64,000 bases of DNA, taken from positions 62,001 to 126,000 of the forward strand of contig JACPVF010000011.1 of the NCBI GenBank assembly GCA_016191845.1. The letters are read 5' to 3'. The position numbers and the translations under genes were made by a program. Below, in pieces: positions 8,725 through 16,879 of the stretch (position 1 is its first letter; the number at the start of each line of letters is the position of its first letter). The stretch comes from Chloroflexota bacterium (GTDB lineage Bacteria > Chloroflexota > Anaerolineae > Anaerolineales > Villigracilaceae). The notes below the pieces were generated by a model. That model searched no databases. It saw nothing but the letters and a program-made list of their open reading frames with translations, and was not told the origin of the DNA.

Positions 8725-9456
8725 TTATTGGGCGGCTTCCACGGCGGCGGCAATATCGTCGAAGGATGGAACATGCCCTGGGTTGACGATCGTCCCATTG
8801 ACGAAGACACTTGGCGTCCCCTGCACACCCATCTGGTTGCCCTTATCGAATGAAGCATTGACCTCATCTACATAGCGACCTTCGCTCATGCAGCCATCGA
8901 AAGCCTGAGTATCCAGTTTCAGGGTGGCAGCAAACGCGGAAAGTCGGCTGTCGTTGAAGGCACCCTGATTCTCGCCATTCCAGTTGGCAAAGAGCATGTC
9001 GTGATATTCCCAGAACCTGCCCTGCTCGTTGGCGCACAGACTGGCCAACGCCGCACGTTGAGATTCCTTGGTGACAGAGTCGCGGTCGAGGAAGGCATAG
9101 TTATGGAAGACGTAATAGGCCTTGCCTGTTTGCACCAACTCGGTGATGACCTGATGCTCGACCTGCTCGGTGAAACGTTTGCAGGCAGGACATTGAAAAT
9201 CTTCGAAGACGTCGATGCGTACGGGCGCATTGGGGTCACCGATGCTCAGTCCGTCCACTTGCGGACGGGCCACAGCAGTCGGGACAATCACTCCACCGGG
9301 TGTGGGCGGATTAGGCGGCTCGGGTTTGCTGAGCAGAATCAACGCGCCTGCGATCAAGATAGATCCCACCAATACCAAGCCGATCATCACCTGGCGGGCG
9401 CGGGCTTTTTCGCGTTGCAGATTTTTACGCTTCGATGTCCGTTTCTCTTCACTCAT
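8725..9456 (-). CDS. Membrane-anchored DsbA/BdbD-like thiol-disulfide oxidoreductase
   Basis: A 243-residue protein with a basic N-terminus (MSEEKRTSKRKNLQREKARAR), one membrane helix at about 23-43, a Pro-rich linker, and a DsbA-like thioredoxin domain from about 70. The active site reads CPAC in FEDFQCPACKRF, and the cis-Pro loop is GTPSVFVNG. It should face outside the membrane and make or shuffle disulfides in exported proteins, several of which in this window carry cysteines (for example the SLH repeats). RBS AAGGAG lies 8 bases before ATG 9456. Monocistronic and divergent from the next gene. Confidence 0.93.
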   Translation of the reverse strand: MSEEKRTSKRKNLQREKARARQVMIGLVLVGSILIAGALILLSKPEPPNPPTPGGVIVPTAVARPQVDGLSIGDPNAPVRIDVFEDFQCPACKRFTEQVEHQVITELVQTGKAYYVFHNYAFLDRDSVTKESQRAALASLCANEQGRFWEYHDMLFANWNGENQGAFNDSRLSAFAATLKLDTQAFDGCMSEGRYVDEVNASFDKGNQMGVQGTPSVFVNGTIVNPGHVPSFDDIAAAVEAAQ

Positions 9457-9562
9457 CAGTATCTCTCCTTATCAGATAATGGCGGGATTGTGCCATGCCT
9501 GAGTCGAATTGTCCAGCAGGGCGGGCGGGTAAGGAATGGGGGCAAAATCGAGTCCACAAGTC

Positions 9563-10627
9563 ATGAGAAAACTTGCCTTAGCCGTATTGTTGTTTTTGAG
9601 CGCCTGCGCGCAGGCAACTCCCGTTCCCGTCATCCTCACCACCGAACCAACGCACACATTCACGCCCTCTCCCGTCCCCAGCGGAACACCCCTCCCAACC
9701 CAGACGCTCATTCCGACCGCCACGCCGTTCATGCATCCGATGGCCATCGAGACCCTGCGGCAGGGTTCCTACTCTGGCAGTGACATCGTCCTCGAAAAGG
9801 AATTGGAGCGTGGCGCCAATTACCACCGTTACTACGCCTATTACCTTTCTGAGGGGCTGAAGATCTACGGTCTGCTGACCGTCCCCGACGGGGAGATGCC
9901 CGTGGGCGGTTGGCCTGCCATCGTGTTCAACCACGGCTACATTCCACCCGAGATCTACAAGACCACCGAGCGCTACATCGCCTACGTGGACAAGATCGCG
10001 CGCAGCGGCTACATTGTCTTCCGCATCGACTATCGTGGACACGACCAATCGGAGGGCGAGGCCACGGGCGCATACGGCAATCCAGGCTACCTGGTGGATG
10101 TGATGAATGCGGTGGCTTCGATCAAGAAATTCCCGCAGGCCAACCCGGAGAAGATCGGCATGTGGGGCCATTCGATGGGCGGATTCTTGACCCTGCGCGC
10201 GATGGTCATCTCGAAGAATATCAAGGTTGGGGTGATCTGGGCGGGCGTGGTCGGCTCCTACCCCGACCTGGTCTATAACTGGCGGCGGACGGGTGCGGCG
10301 GTCACGCCCTCCCCCAACTCGCAGGGACGCGGCTGGCGCGCAGGCTGGCTCGAGCAATATGGCACGCCCGAACAGAATCCCGCCTTCTGGAACGCCGTCT
10401 CAGCCAACTCGTACCTGGCCGACCTCTCGGGACCGATCCAACTCCACCACGGCACCGCCGACGAGGATGTCCCCGTAGCATTTTCTGAGACGTTGTATGG
10501 ACAGATCCGCGCAGCAGGGCAATATGCCGAACTTTACACCTACCCGGGCGACAACCACAACATCTCTGCCTCGTTTGACACGGCCATGGCCCAAACCATC
10601 ACATTTTACGATGCTTATCTAAAATAA
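9563..10627 (+). CDS. Lipoprotein alpha/beta hydrolase (S9 prolyl-oligopeptidase-like)
   Basis: A 354-residue lipoprotein. ATG 9563 opens a lipoprotein signal, MRKLALAVLLFLSAC, with the lipid-acceptor Cys at about 15; the frame extending to 9536 adds nothing. A Thr/Pro linker (about 17-58) leads to an alpha/beta-hydrolase fold. The nucleophile elbow is GHSMGG and the predicted Asp and His lie in HHGTADEDVP and GDNHNI. The fold is of the dienelactone hydrolase/S9 type, so it may act as a peptidase or esterase on the cell surface. The substrate is not predictable. A terminator follows at 10653. Confidence 0.85.
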   Translation: MRKLALAVLLFLSACAQATPVPVILTTEPTHTFTPSPVPSGTPLPTQTLIPTATPFMHPMAIETLRQGSYSGSDIVLEKELERGANYHRYYAYYLSEGLKIYGLLTVPDGEMPVGGWPAIVFNHGYIPPEIYKTTERYIAYVDKIARSGYIVFRIDYRGHDQSEGEATGAYGNPGYLVDVMNAVASIKKFPQANPEKIGMWGHSMGGFLTLRAMVISKNIKVGVIWAGVVGSYPDLVYNWRRTGAAVTPSPNSQGRGWRAGWLEQYGTPEQNPAFWNAVSANSYLADLSGPIQLHHGTADEDVPVAFSETLYGQIRAAGQYAELYTYPGDNHNISASFDTAMAQTITFYDAYLK

Positions 10628-10652
10628 TCTACACGAAGAATCTGATTTTTTG

Positions 10653-10679
10653 ACGCCAACTTGCAATTGGCGTTTTTTC
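10653..10679 (+). terminator. Terminator of the lipoprotein hydrolase gene
   Basis: ACGCCAA and TTGGCGT pair around a 7-base loop and run straight into TTTTTT. The last bases abut the -35 box of the LacI gene promoter. Confidence 0.88.
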
Positions 10680-10708
10680 TTGAGTTTCCCAAAACGTTTT
10701 GGTAAAAT
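10680..10708 (+). promoter_or_regulatory. Promoter of the LacI-type gene and downstream operon
   Basis: TTGAGT (10680-10685), a 17-base spacer and TAAAAT (10703-10708). The start site would fall at about 10715, immediately before ATG 10716, so the mRNA is probably leaderless. The spacer is almost filled by the palindromic operator at 10689-10702. Confidence 0.75.
10689..10702. promoter_or_regulatory. LacI-family operator
   Basis: CCAAAACGTTTTGG is a perfect 14-bp palindrome with the central CG typical of LacI/GalR-family sites. It lies between the -35 and -10 boxes, so repressor binding would block polymerase. This suggests autoregulation by the gene that follows. Confidence 0.8.
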
Positions 10709-10715
10709 CATCTCC

Positions 10716-11735
10716 ATGCCAACCATCCGCGATGTCGCCAAGACGCTCAATCTCTCCATTACCACCGTTTCGCGCGCGCTGGACGGGTATGCCGATGTCT
10801 CCGAGGAGACCCGCCAGCGCGTGATCGCCACGGCGCAGGTGATGGGCTACGTGCCCAACCGCGCCGCCCGTCAATTGCGGCGCCAGCGGACAGACACCAT
10901 CGGTTACATTGTTCCTGCTGAAAAGCCGCAGTTTGCCGACCCTTTCTTCGCAGAATTCATCGCGGGCTTGGGTGACGAGGCCGCCAACGTCAATTACGAC
11001 CTGCTGGTCTCCACCACCCCGCCAAACTCGCCAGAGGAACAGGCTTTGTATCGGCGCTGGGTACAGGGCGGCAAAGTGGATGGGATGATCATCAACCGTA
11101 CACGCCTAAGTGACTGGCGCGTGAATTTCCTACGGGAGAACAACATCCCGTTCACCTGTCTGGAACGGTCACTCGACCAGGGTGAAGAGTTCCTGGGCGT
11201 GGAGACCGACATCAAAGACGGTTACCAGGATTTGCTCGGGCATTTGACGGCGCAAGGTCACAGCCGAATCGCCTTCATCGGCGCAGACGCCAACCTCAAG
11301 GTCCAGTATGACCGATTGCGGGCCTTCCAACAGGCGCTGACGAGTCTCGACATCCAGCCGCAAGCCCATCTGATTGTCGAAGGCGACCTGACACCCGAGG
11401 GCGGCTATCAGGCCATGCTCAGACTGTTGGCGCTCGACCAGCCGCCCAGCGCGGTGGTGTGCGTCAACGATCTGACCGCCATCGGCGCCCTCCATGCTGC
11501 GCACGACAATCACTACGTGATCGGTCGTGACCTCGCCATTGCAGGCTTCGACGGTGTCGCGGATTCGGCCCACACTCAGCCGCCGCTGACCACGCTCGAT
11601 CAACCTGTTTACGCCATTGCGCGGGCGCTGGCGCGGATGCTGTTACAAGCCATCGCGCACGAAGAGATCGACCAGCGGGTCATCACCATCAGACCCAACC
11701 TGCTTATTCGTGCCTCAACTGGAGGGAAAAGATGA
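10716..11735 (+). CDS. LacI-family transcriptional regulator
   Basis: A 339-residue repressor. The N-terminal helix-turn-helix MPTIRDVAKTLNLSITTVSR is textbook LacI/GalR, followed by the hinge and a periplasmic-binding-protein-like effector domain (about 60-339). ATG 10716 is chosen over the in-frame codon at 10650 because the HTH starts here and the promoter ends just before it. It probably controls its own promoter through the palindrome at 10689 and, by overlap, the following gene (ATGA, 4 bases shared). The effector is unknown; a sugar or sugar-like ligand is usual for the family. Confidence 0.93.
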   Translation: MPTIRDVAKTLNLSITTVSRALDGYADVSEETRQRVIATAQVMGYVPNRAARQLRRQRTDTIGYIVPAEKPQFADPFFAEFIAGLGDEAANVNYDLLVSTTPPNSPEEQALYRRWVQGGKVDGMIINRTRLSDWRVNFLRENNIPFTCLERSLDQGEEFLGVETDIKDGYQDLLGHLTAQGHSRIAFIGADANLKVQYDRLRAFQQALTSLDIQPQAHLIVEGDLTPEGGYQAMLRLLALDQPPSAVVCVNDLTAIGALHAAHDNHYVIGRDLAIAGFDGVADSAHTQPPLTTLDQPVYAIARALARMLLQAIAHEEIDQRVITIRPNLLIRASTGGKR

Positions 11736-12736
11736 TCTGGATCGAACTGCTCGTTTGCGCAGCCCTGCTTGTCTGGGCAGCCACCTATCTTTCGAAATAT
11801 GGCGACATCCTGTCTGAGAAGACAGGCCTGGGGCGGGCCTGGATCGGCGCCATCCTGATCGCAGGTGTTACCTCCCTGCCCGAATTGGCCTCGGGAGTCT
11901 CGGCCGTGGCCTGGCTAAAAGCACCCAATCTGGCAGCGGGTGCCGTGCTGGGAAGCTGTCTCTTCAACCTGGCGTTGATCGCCATGATGGACCTGGCGTA
12001 TCAGCCTGGGCGGGTGCTGGCCAAGGCCCAGGATGTGCACATCCTCTCGGGCGGATTGGGCATCCTGTTGCTGGGCCTGGTCGCCATGGGAATCCTGGTC
12101 GGCGCGGACTTGAATCATTTCGGCCTGTTGGGCGTCAGCTTCCTCAGCCTGGGTATCCTGGCGCTGTATCTGATCGGCGCACGGATGATCGCCCGCCTCG
12201 AACAGCAGCGCGTGACCGAGGTGCTGGAGCAGGAAGCCAGGGAGCAAAATTACGGCCAGGTCACAGCGCGCAAGGCCTACGTCGTTTTCATCCTGAACGC
12301 GGTGGCAGTGGTAGCGTTAGGCATCTGGCTCTCCAGCATCGGGGACCGTCTCGCGGCCACCACAGGCCTCTCGCGCAGCTTCGTCGGGAACCTGTTCCTG
12401 GCTGCCACCACCTCCCTGCCTGAAATTGCCGCCAGCCTGGCAGCCATCCGCATGGCCGCCATCGACCTGGCCATCGGCAACGTGCTGGGCAGCAATCTGT
12501 TCAACATTGTCCTGTTCACGGTATACGATATCGCCGACGGAAGCGCCAACTTTTGGGCCTCCCTGAACAACGCCAATGCCTTCGCTGCCGTCATGACCAT
12601 GATGATGACAGGCGTGGTCATCATCAGCCTGATGTACCGCGCCTCGCCGCGCCTGCCCTATCGCCTCTCCTGGGATGGATTGGCGCTGGTGTCCATGTAT
12701 TTGACTTCGATTGCAGTGTTGTATTGGCTGAGCTAA
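11732..12736 (+). CDS. Sodium/calcium exchanger-family (CaCA, YrbG-like) antiporter
   Basis: A 334-residue membrane protein with about ten hydrophobic segments. The two inverted alpha-repeats are visible: TSLPELASG with GAVLGSCLFN in the first half, and TSLPEIAAS with GNVLGSNLFN in the second. The conserved acidic residues needed for cation exchange are kept in both. A soluble stretch rich in Glu and Gln separates the halves. It would exchange Ca2+ (or another cation) for Na+ or H+. Its start overlaps the regulator's stop, so they are co-transcribed. Confidence 0.9.
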   Translation: MIWIELLVCAALLVWAATYLSKYGDILSEKTGLGRAWIGAILIAGVTSLPELASGVSAVAWLKAPNLAAGAVLGSCLFNLALIAMMDLAYQPGRVLAKAQDVHILSGGLGILLLGLVAMGILVGADLNHFGLLGVSFLSLGILALYLIGARMIARLEQQRVTEVLEQEAREQNYGQVTARKAYVVFILNAVAVVALGIWLSSIGDRLAATTGLSRSFVGNLFLAATTSLPEIAASLAAIRMAAIDLAIGNVLGSNLFNIVLFTVYDIADGSANFWASLNNANAFAAVMTMMMTGVVIISLMYRASPRLPYRLSWDGLALVSMYLTSIAVLYWLS

Positions 12737-12759
12737 TTGCTCTTGAATCAAACGAAAAG

Positions 12760-14739
12760 ATGAATATCAAATTATCGACCTGGTTCGAAAAAATCATGAC
12801 CTCACAAACGCTCAGTCTGGGCGGACTGGCCTTGCTGGTCGGATTAACCACGGGCATGGGCGTCTGGCTGTTCAAATGGCTGATCGAGCTCGTGCGCGGA
12901 TTCACCGCCAGTCTAGTCCACGGCTGGATGGCGATCCTGCCGCCTGTCATCGGCGGGGTCATCGTCGGGCTGGTGGCGCATTATCTGATCGGGAATGAAA
13001 AATTACACGGCACGGCGGGCATCATGCAATCCGTGGCGCTGACAGGCGGACGCTTGCGCTACCAAAATGCACCCGTCAAAACGGCAGCGGCCATCCTCTC
13101 CATCGGGTCGGGGGCCTCGGTGGGTCCTGAAGACCCCTCGGTCCAGATCGGTGCCAACCTCGGCTCGATGTTCGGTCAGGTCTTCCACATGTCCGACGAG
13201 CGTATCCGCACGTTGGTGGCGGCAGGCGCGGCCAGCGCCATTGCGGCCGCGTTCAATGCGCCCATCGCAGGGGTGTTCTTCGCGCTCGAGATCGTGCTGG
13301 GAGAGATCTCGGGCAACGCGTTGGGGATGATCCTGGTGGCAGCGGTGACTTCCTCCGTGTTTACGCAGGCAGTGGCTGGGAGTTCGCCTGCCTTTCAGGT
13401 GCCCGCCTATGCCTTCAATTCGGTCTGGGAATTGCCGTTATACCTCGCGCTCGGGTTGCTGTCGGGGCCCATCTCGGCCATGTATGTGCGCCTGTTGTAC
13501 CGCATGCAGGACCTGTTCGGCGGTTGGAATGCGCCGCGTCCGCTCAAGACGGCTTCGGCTGGACTGGCCGTCGGCCTGGTGGGCCTCTTCCTGCCGCAGG
13601 TACTCGGCGTGGGCTACGAGACCATCGGCGAAGTGCTGAACAAAAACGACCTTGGCCTCTGGTTATTGATCGCGCTGTTGATCGCCAAACTGATCCTCAC
13701 CCCCGTCAGCATCGGCGGTGGATTTTTGGGCGGTGTTTTTGCACCCTCGCTATTCGTCGGCGCCACACTGGGCGGTGCGTTCGGCATGTTGATGGCGAAC
13801 CTGTTCCCCGGCCTGGGCGTCAGTCCCGCCGCTTTTGCCCTGGTGGGCATGGCCGCTGTGCTGGCGGGAGCCGTCCACGCACCGCTGACAGCCGTACTGC
13901 TGCTCTTCGAGATGACCAACGACTATCGCATCATCCTGCCGCTGATGTTTTCCGTAGCGATCAGCCTGGTGCTCTCGCAGCGCATCCAGCGGGACTCGGT
14001 CTACGCGATGGGTCTGGCGCGACACGGTATCCGCCTGGACCGTGGCCGGGATGTGGAGGTGATGAGCGCCATCACGGTCGGTGAGGCCATGCGGCCTGGG
14101 ACGGAGTCCCTGCCCGAGAGTATGAACCTGATCGAAGCGGCGGAGACCTTGTCCAAAATGCGGCATCACGGCCTGCCCGTGGTGGACGCCGGAAACCGAC
14201 TGTCGGGCATCATCACCGTCCAGGATATCGAGCACGCCACGGGGGAGACGGTTGGCGATGCCTGCACCCGCCAGGTGGAGGTGGCTTTCCCCGACGAGAC
14301 GCTCAACATGGCCTTGCGCCGCATGAGCCGCCGTGATGTGGGGCGCCTGCCCGTGGTCTCCAGGGAGAATCCGCGCCAATTGTTGGGCGTGCTGCGTCGC
14401 GCGGATGTGATCCACGCCTATGACATTGCACTCACCCGCCGCGTGACTCAGCGACACCAGGAGCACGCCGTCCGCCTCGACGCACTGACCCCCGCCCGCG
14501 TGGATGTCTCGGACATCGTGGTGGAGATCGGAGCGCCCTCCGCGGGGAAACGCGTGAACGAGATCGCCTTCCCGCAAGGGTGCATCATCGCCAGCGTGCG
14601 CCGCGGCGGACAGGTCTTCATCCCGCGCGGCGAAACTCGCCTGCTGGCAGGAGATGTGCTGGTCGTGGTGGCCGAAGGCGCAGCGCGGACGGAAGCGCAA
14701 CGCCTGTGCAGCCGCCCCGATGGCGAATTGTCGCCATGA
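12760..14739 (+). CDS. ClC-type chloride channel/transporter with CBS pair and TrkA-C domain
   Basis: A 659-residue protein. Residues 1-430 form the ClC membrane domain: GSGASVGPEDPSVQ keeps the gating glutamate (GPEDP, normally GREGP) and GGGFLGGVFAPSLF matches the GGxFxP motif. Two CBS domains (about 435-560) and a TrkA-C/RCK-C-like domain (about 590-655) follow. In helix H the sequence is FNAPIAGVFFALEI; by comparison with E. coli ClcA the internal proton glutamate is replaced by Ile (13291-13293), so it may conduct Cl- without proton coupling. ATG 12760 is 23 bases after the antiporter gene and in its operon; the frame extending to 12553 overlaps that gene and is rejected. Confidence 0.92.
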   Translation: MNIKLSTWFEKIMTSQTLSLGGLALLVGLTTGMGVWLFKWLIELVRGFTASLVHGWMAILPPVIGGVIVGLVAHYLIGNEKLHGTAGIMQSVALTGGRLRYQNAPVKTAAAILSIGSGASVGPEDPSVQIGANLGSMFGQVFHMSDERIRTLVAAGAASAIAAAFNAPIAGVFFALEIVLGEISGNALGMILVAAVTSSVFTQAVAGSSPAFQVPAYAFNSVWELPLYLALGLLSGPISAMYVRLLYRMQDLFGGWNAPRPLKTASAGLAVGLVGLFLPQVLGVGYETIGEVLNKNDLGLWLLIALLIAKLILTPVSIGGGFLGGVFAPSLFVGATLGGAFGMLMANLFPGLGVSPAAFALVGMAAVLAGAVHAPLTAVLLLFEMTNDYRIILPLMFSVAISLVLSQRIQRDSVYAMGLARHGIRLDRGRDVEVMSAITVGEAMRPGTESLPESMNLIEAAETLSKMRHHGLPVVDAGNRLSGIITVQDIEHATGETVGDACTRQVEVAFPDETLNMALRRMSRRDVGRLPVVSRENPRQLLGVLRRADVIHAYDIALTRRVTQRHQEHAVRLDALTPARVDVSDIVVEIGAPSAGKRVNEIAFPQGCIIASVRRGGQVFIPRGETRLLAGDVLVVVAEGAARTEAQRLCSRPDGELSP

Positions 14740-14762
14740 ACCCTTTACAGGAGTAGCAACGT

Positions 14763-15353
14763 ATGGACGCCCTGAACCAACTCTTTCAGTCCAATCCGCT
14801 TGCCCTGCCGCTGTTCATCTTTGTCGCCCGCATCATGGACGTCAGCCTGGGCACACTGCGCATCATCTCGCTCTCGCGTGGACGCAAATACCTGGCTCCC
14901 ATCCTCGGTTTCTTCGAGGTCTTCATCTGGGTGGTGGCCATCAGCCAGTTGGTGCGCAATCTGACGCATATTTCAGGATACCTGGCCTATGCCGCAGGCT
15001 TCGCCGCGGGAAACTACATCGGCATGTGGCTGGAGGAAAAACTCGCCATGGGCATGCTGACCCTGCGCATCTTCGCCGTACGGGAGGGTCCCGACCTGTC
15101 GAAACGGCTGGCCGCCGCGGGCTTCGGCGTGACCACGCTCCCGGGTCACGGGGCCGAGGCGCAGGTCGAGGTGCTTTTCGTCATCATCCATCGCCGTGAC
15201 CTGGATCAGGTCGTACAGATCATCCGCGAGGTCAATCCCAAAATTTTCTATTCCGTCGAAGAGGTGCGCGCCTCCAACCAGGGTGTCTTCCCCGCGCAAA
15301 GCAAGGGGACCCAACGTTACAGTCAATTCTTCAATTGGGCAAAACGGAAATAG
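14763..15353 (+). CDS. UPF0316/DUF2179-type membrane protein
   Basis: A 196-residue protein with three or four N-terminal membrane helices (about 15-95) and a soluble C-terminal alpha/beta domain ending in SVEEVRASNQGVF, as in the UPF0316 (YebE-like) family. The function of the family is not established. RBS CAGGAG lies 8 bases before ATG 14763, which is 23 bases after the ClC gene and 15 before asnB, so it belongs to the same transcription unit. Confidence 0.85.
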   Translation: MDALNQLFQSNPLALPLFIFVARIMDVSLGTLRIISLSRGRKYLAPILGFFEVFIWVVAISQLVRNLTHISGYLAYAAGFAAGNYIGMWLEEKLAMGMLTLRIFAVREGPDLSKRLAAAGFGVTTLPGHGAEAQVEVLFVIIHRRDLDQVVQIIREVNPKIFYSVEEVRASNQGVFPAQSKGTQRYSQFFNWAKRK

Positions 15354-15368
15354 CCAGAAAGGAATCAC

Positions 15369-16868
15369 ATGTGCGGATTTGTCGGATGTCATCCGAGTCA
15401 CCAACCACAATTGATCGAACAGGCCGTTCAGCGGATCACTCACCGCGGGCCTGATGAACAGGGGGTGACGTCCACGCCGATGGGCACGCTAGGACATGCC
15501 AGATTGTCCATCGTGGATGTGGCCGACAGCCACCAACCCATGAGCGACGGTCCACGCTGGATCGTGTTCAACGGCGAGATCTACAACTTCCAATCCTTGC
15601 GCAAAACCCTGCCCGCCCCGTGGAAAACCCACGGTGATACCGAAGTGATCTTGAAGCTATATGCCCAGAAGGGACCACGCGTCGTCACCCAACTCGACGG
15701 CATGTTTGCCTTTGTCATCCTTGATGAAGGCATCTGCCTGGCGCGCGATCCGTTGGGAATCAAGCCGCTGTACTATGTGCGCAACGGACCCACGTTGTAC
15801 TTTGCCTCCGAAGCCAAGGCGCTGATGGATTTCGGCGGGAAGATCGTCGAGTTCCCTGCAGGCCACACCTGGGACGGGGCTGACCGTTGGGAGCGTTTCT
15901 TCAACCCATTCGACATTCAGATCGATGAGTCGATCCGCAAAAACGCAGACCTGGACGAACGCATCCACTCGACCCTGCGGCAGGCCGTCCAAAAGCGGCT
16001 GATCGCCGACCCCGAGATTCCCGTGGGCGTCAGCCTCTCGGGCGGACTCGACAGCAGCCTGATCACCGTCCTGGCGCGCGAAGGCCGCGACGTGCTGGAC
16101 ACCTTCGTCGTAGGCATGGCAGGCAGCGAGGACATCGCCCGCTCCGAAGAGGTGGCGCGCGCGCTTGGCACTCGTCACCACATCTACCGTTACGACTTCA
16201 CTGAGATGCTGCAAGTGCTGCCCGAGGTCATCTATCACCTCGAATCCTTCGACGCCGCGCTGGTGCGCAGTGCCATTCCCAACTACTTCCTGGCACGGCT
16301 GGCGGGTCAGCACGTCAAGGTCATGCTGACAGGCGAGGGCGCCGATGAACTCTTTGGCGGATATGCCTACCTCAGAGGGGTGACCGACCCTGTCCATTTC
16401 CAGCGCGAACTGTGCCTGACCCTGGACACCCTCCACAACACCAACCTGCAGCGCACCGACCGCATGACCATGGCCCACAGCATCGAAGGCCGCGTTCCCT
16501 TCCTGGACCTGGAGATGGTGCGTCTGGCCCTGAGCATTCCTCCCGCCTTGAAATTCCACGACGAGGTCATCCCCGAAAAATGGTTGCTGCGGCGCGCCTT
16601 CAAGGGTTACCTGCCCGACTCGATCCTGAATCGCCCCAAGCAGAAATTCTCGCAGGGCGCAGGCTCGATGAACCTGCTGGCCGATTATGCCAATGAGCAG
16701 ATCACCGACGCCCAGTTTGCCGCCGCACGGATTGAATATGTCTCAGCAGGGTTGCGCTCGAAAGAGGAGCTGCTGTATTACCGTATCTTCCGCGAGCAAT
16801 TCGGGGAACGCCTCGATCCTGCCCGCGTTGGTAGAACCCGTTCGATTACTGGTACCGAATTGAATTGA
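15369..16868 (+). CDS. asnB: Glutamine-hydrolysing asparagine synthetase
   Basis: A 499-residue enzyme making Asn from Asp, ATP and Gln. The N-terminal glutaminase domain starts with Cys2 (MCGFVGC) and keeps FNGEIYNF and GDTEVIL. The synthetase domain has the PP-loop SLSGGLDSSLI at about residue 220, and TGEGADELFGGY. At 499 residues it is shorter than many bacterial AsnB proteins but contains both complete domains. RBS AAAGGA precedes ATG 15369. Neighbours suggest amino-acid metabolism rather than antibiotic or lasso-peptide work. Confidence 0.95.
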   Translation: MCGFVGCHPSHQPQLIEQAVQRITHRGPDEQGVTSTPMGTLGHARLSIVDVADSHQPMSDGPRWIVFNGEIYNFQSLRKTLPAPWKTHGDTEVILKLYAQKGPRVVTQLDGMFAFVILDEGICLARDPLGIKPLYYVRNGPTLYFASEAKALMDFGGKIVEFPAGHTWDGADRWERFFNPFDIQIDESIRKNADLDERIHSTLRQAVQKRLIADPEIPVGVSLSGGLDSSLITVLAREGRDVLDTFVVGMAGSEDIARSEEVARALGTRHHIYRYDFTEMLQVLPEVIYHLESFDAALVRSAIPNYFLARLAGQHVKVMLTGEGADELFGGYAYLRGVTDPVHFQRELCLTLDTLHNTNLQRTDRMTMAHSIEGRVPFLDLEMVRLALSIPPALKFHDEVIPEKWLLRRAFKGYLPDSILNRPKQKFSQGAGSMNLLADYANEQITDAQFAAARIEYVSAGLRSKEELLYYRIFREQFGERLDPARVGRTRSITGTELN

Positions 16869-16879
16869 AAGGAGCCTTC

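Noticed and set aside
8471-8875. Short plus-strand frames around 8471-8875 and 9001-9783
   Set aside because: They cross a terminator or run antisense to the DsbA-like gene, and show no protein-like features.
15369-16868. Lasso-peptide or antibiotic cyclase reading of asnB
   Set aside because: The glutaminase Cys2 and all synthetase motifs are intact, and no precursor peptide or protease gene is adjacent.
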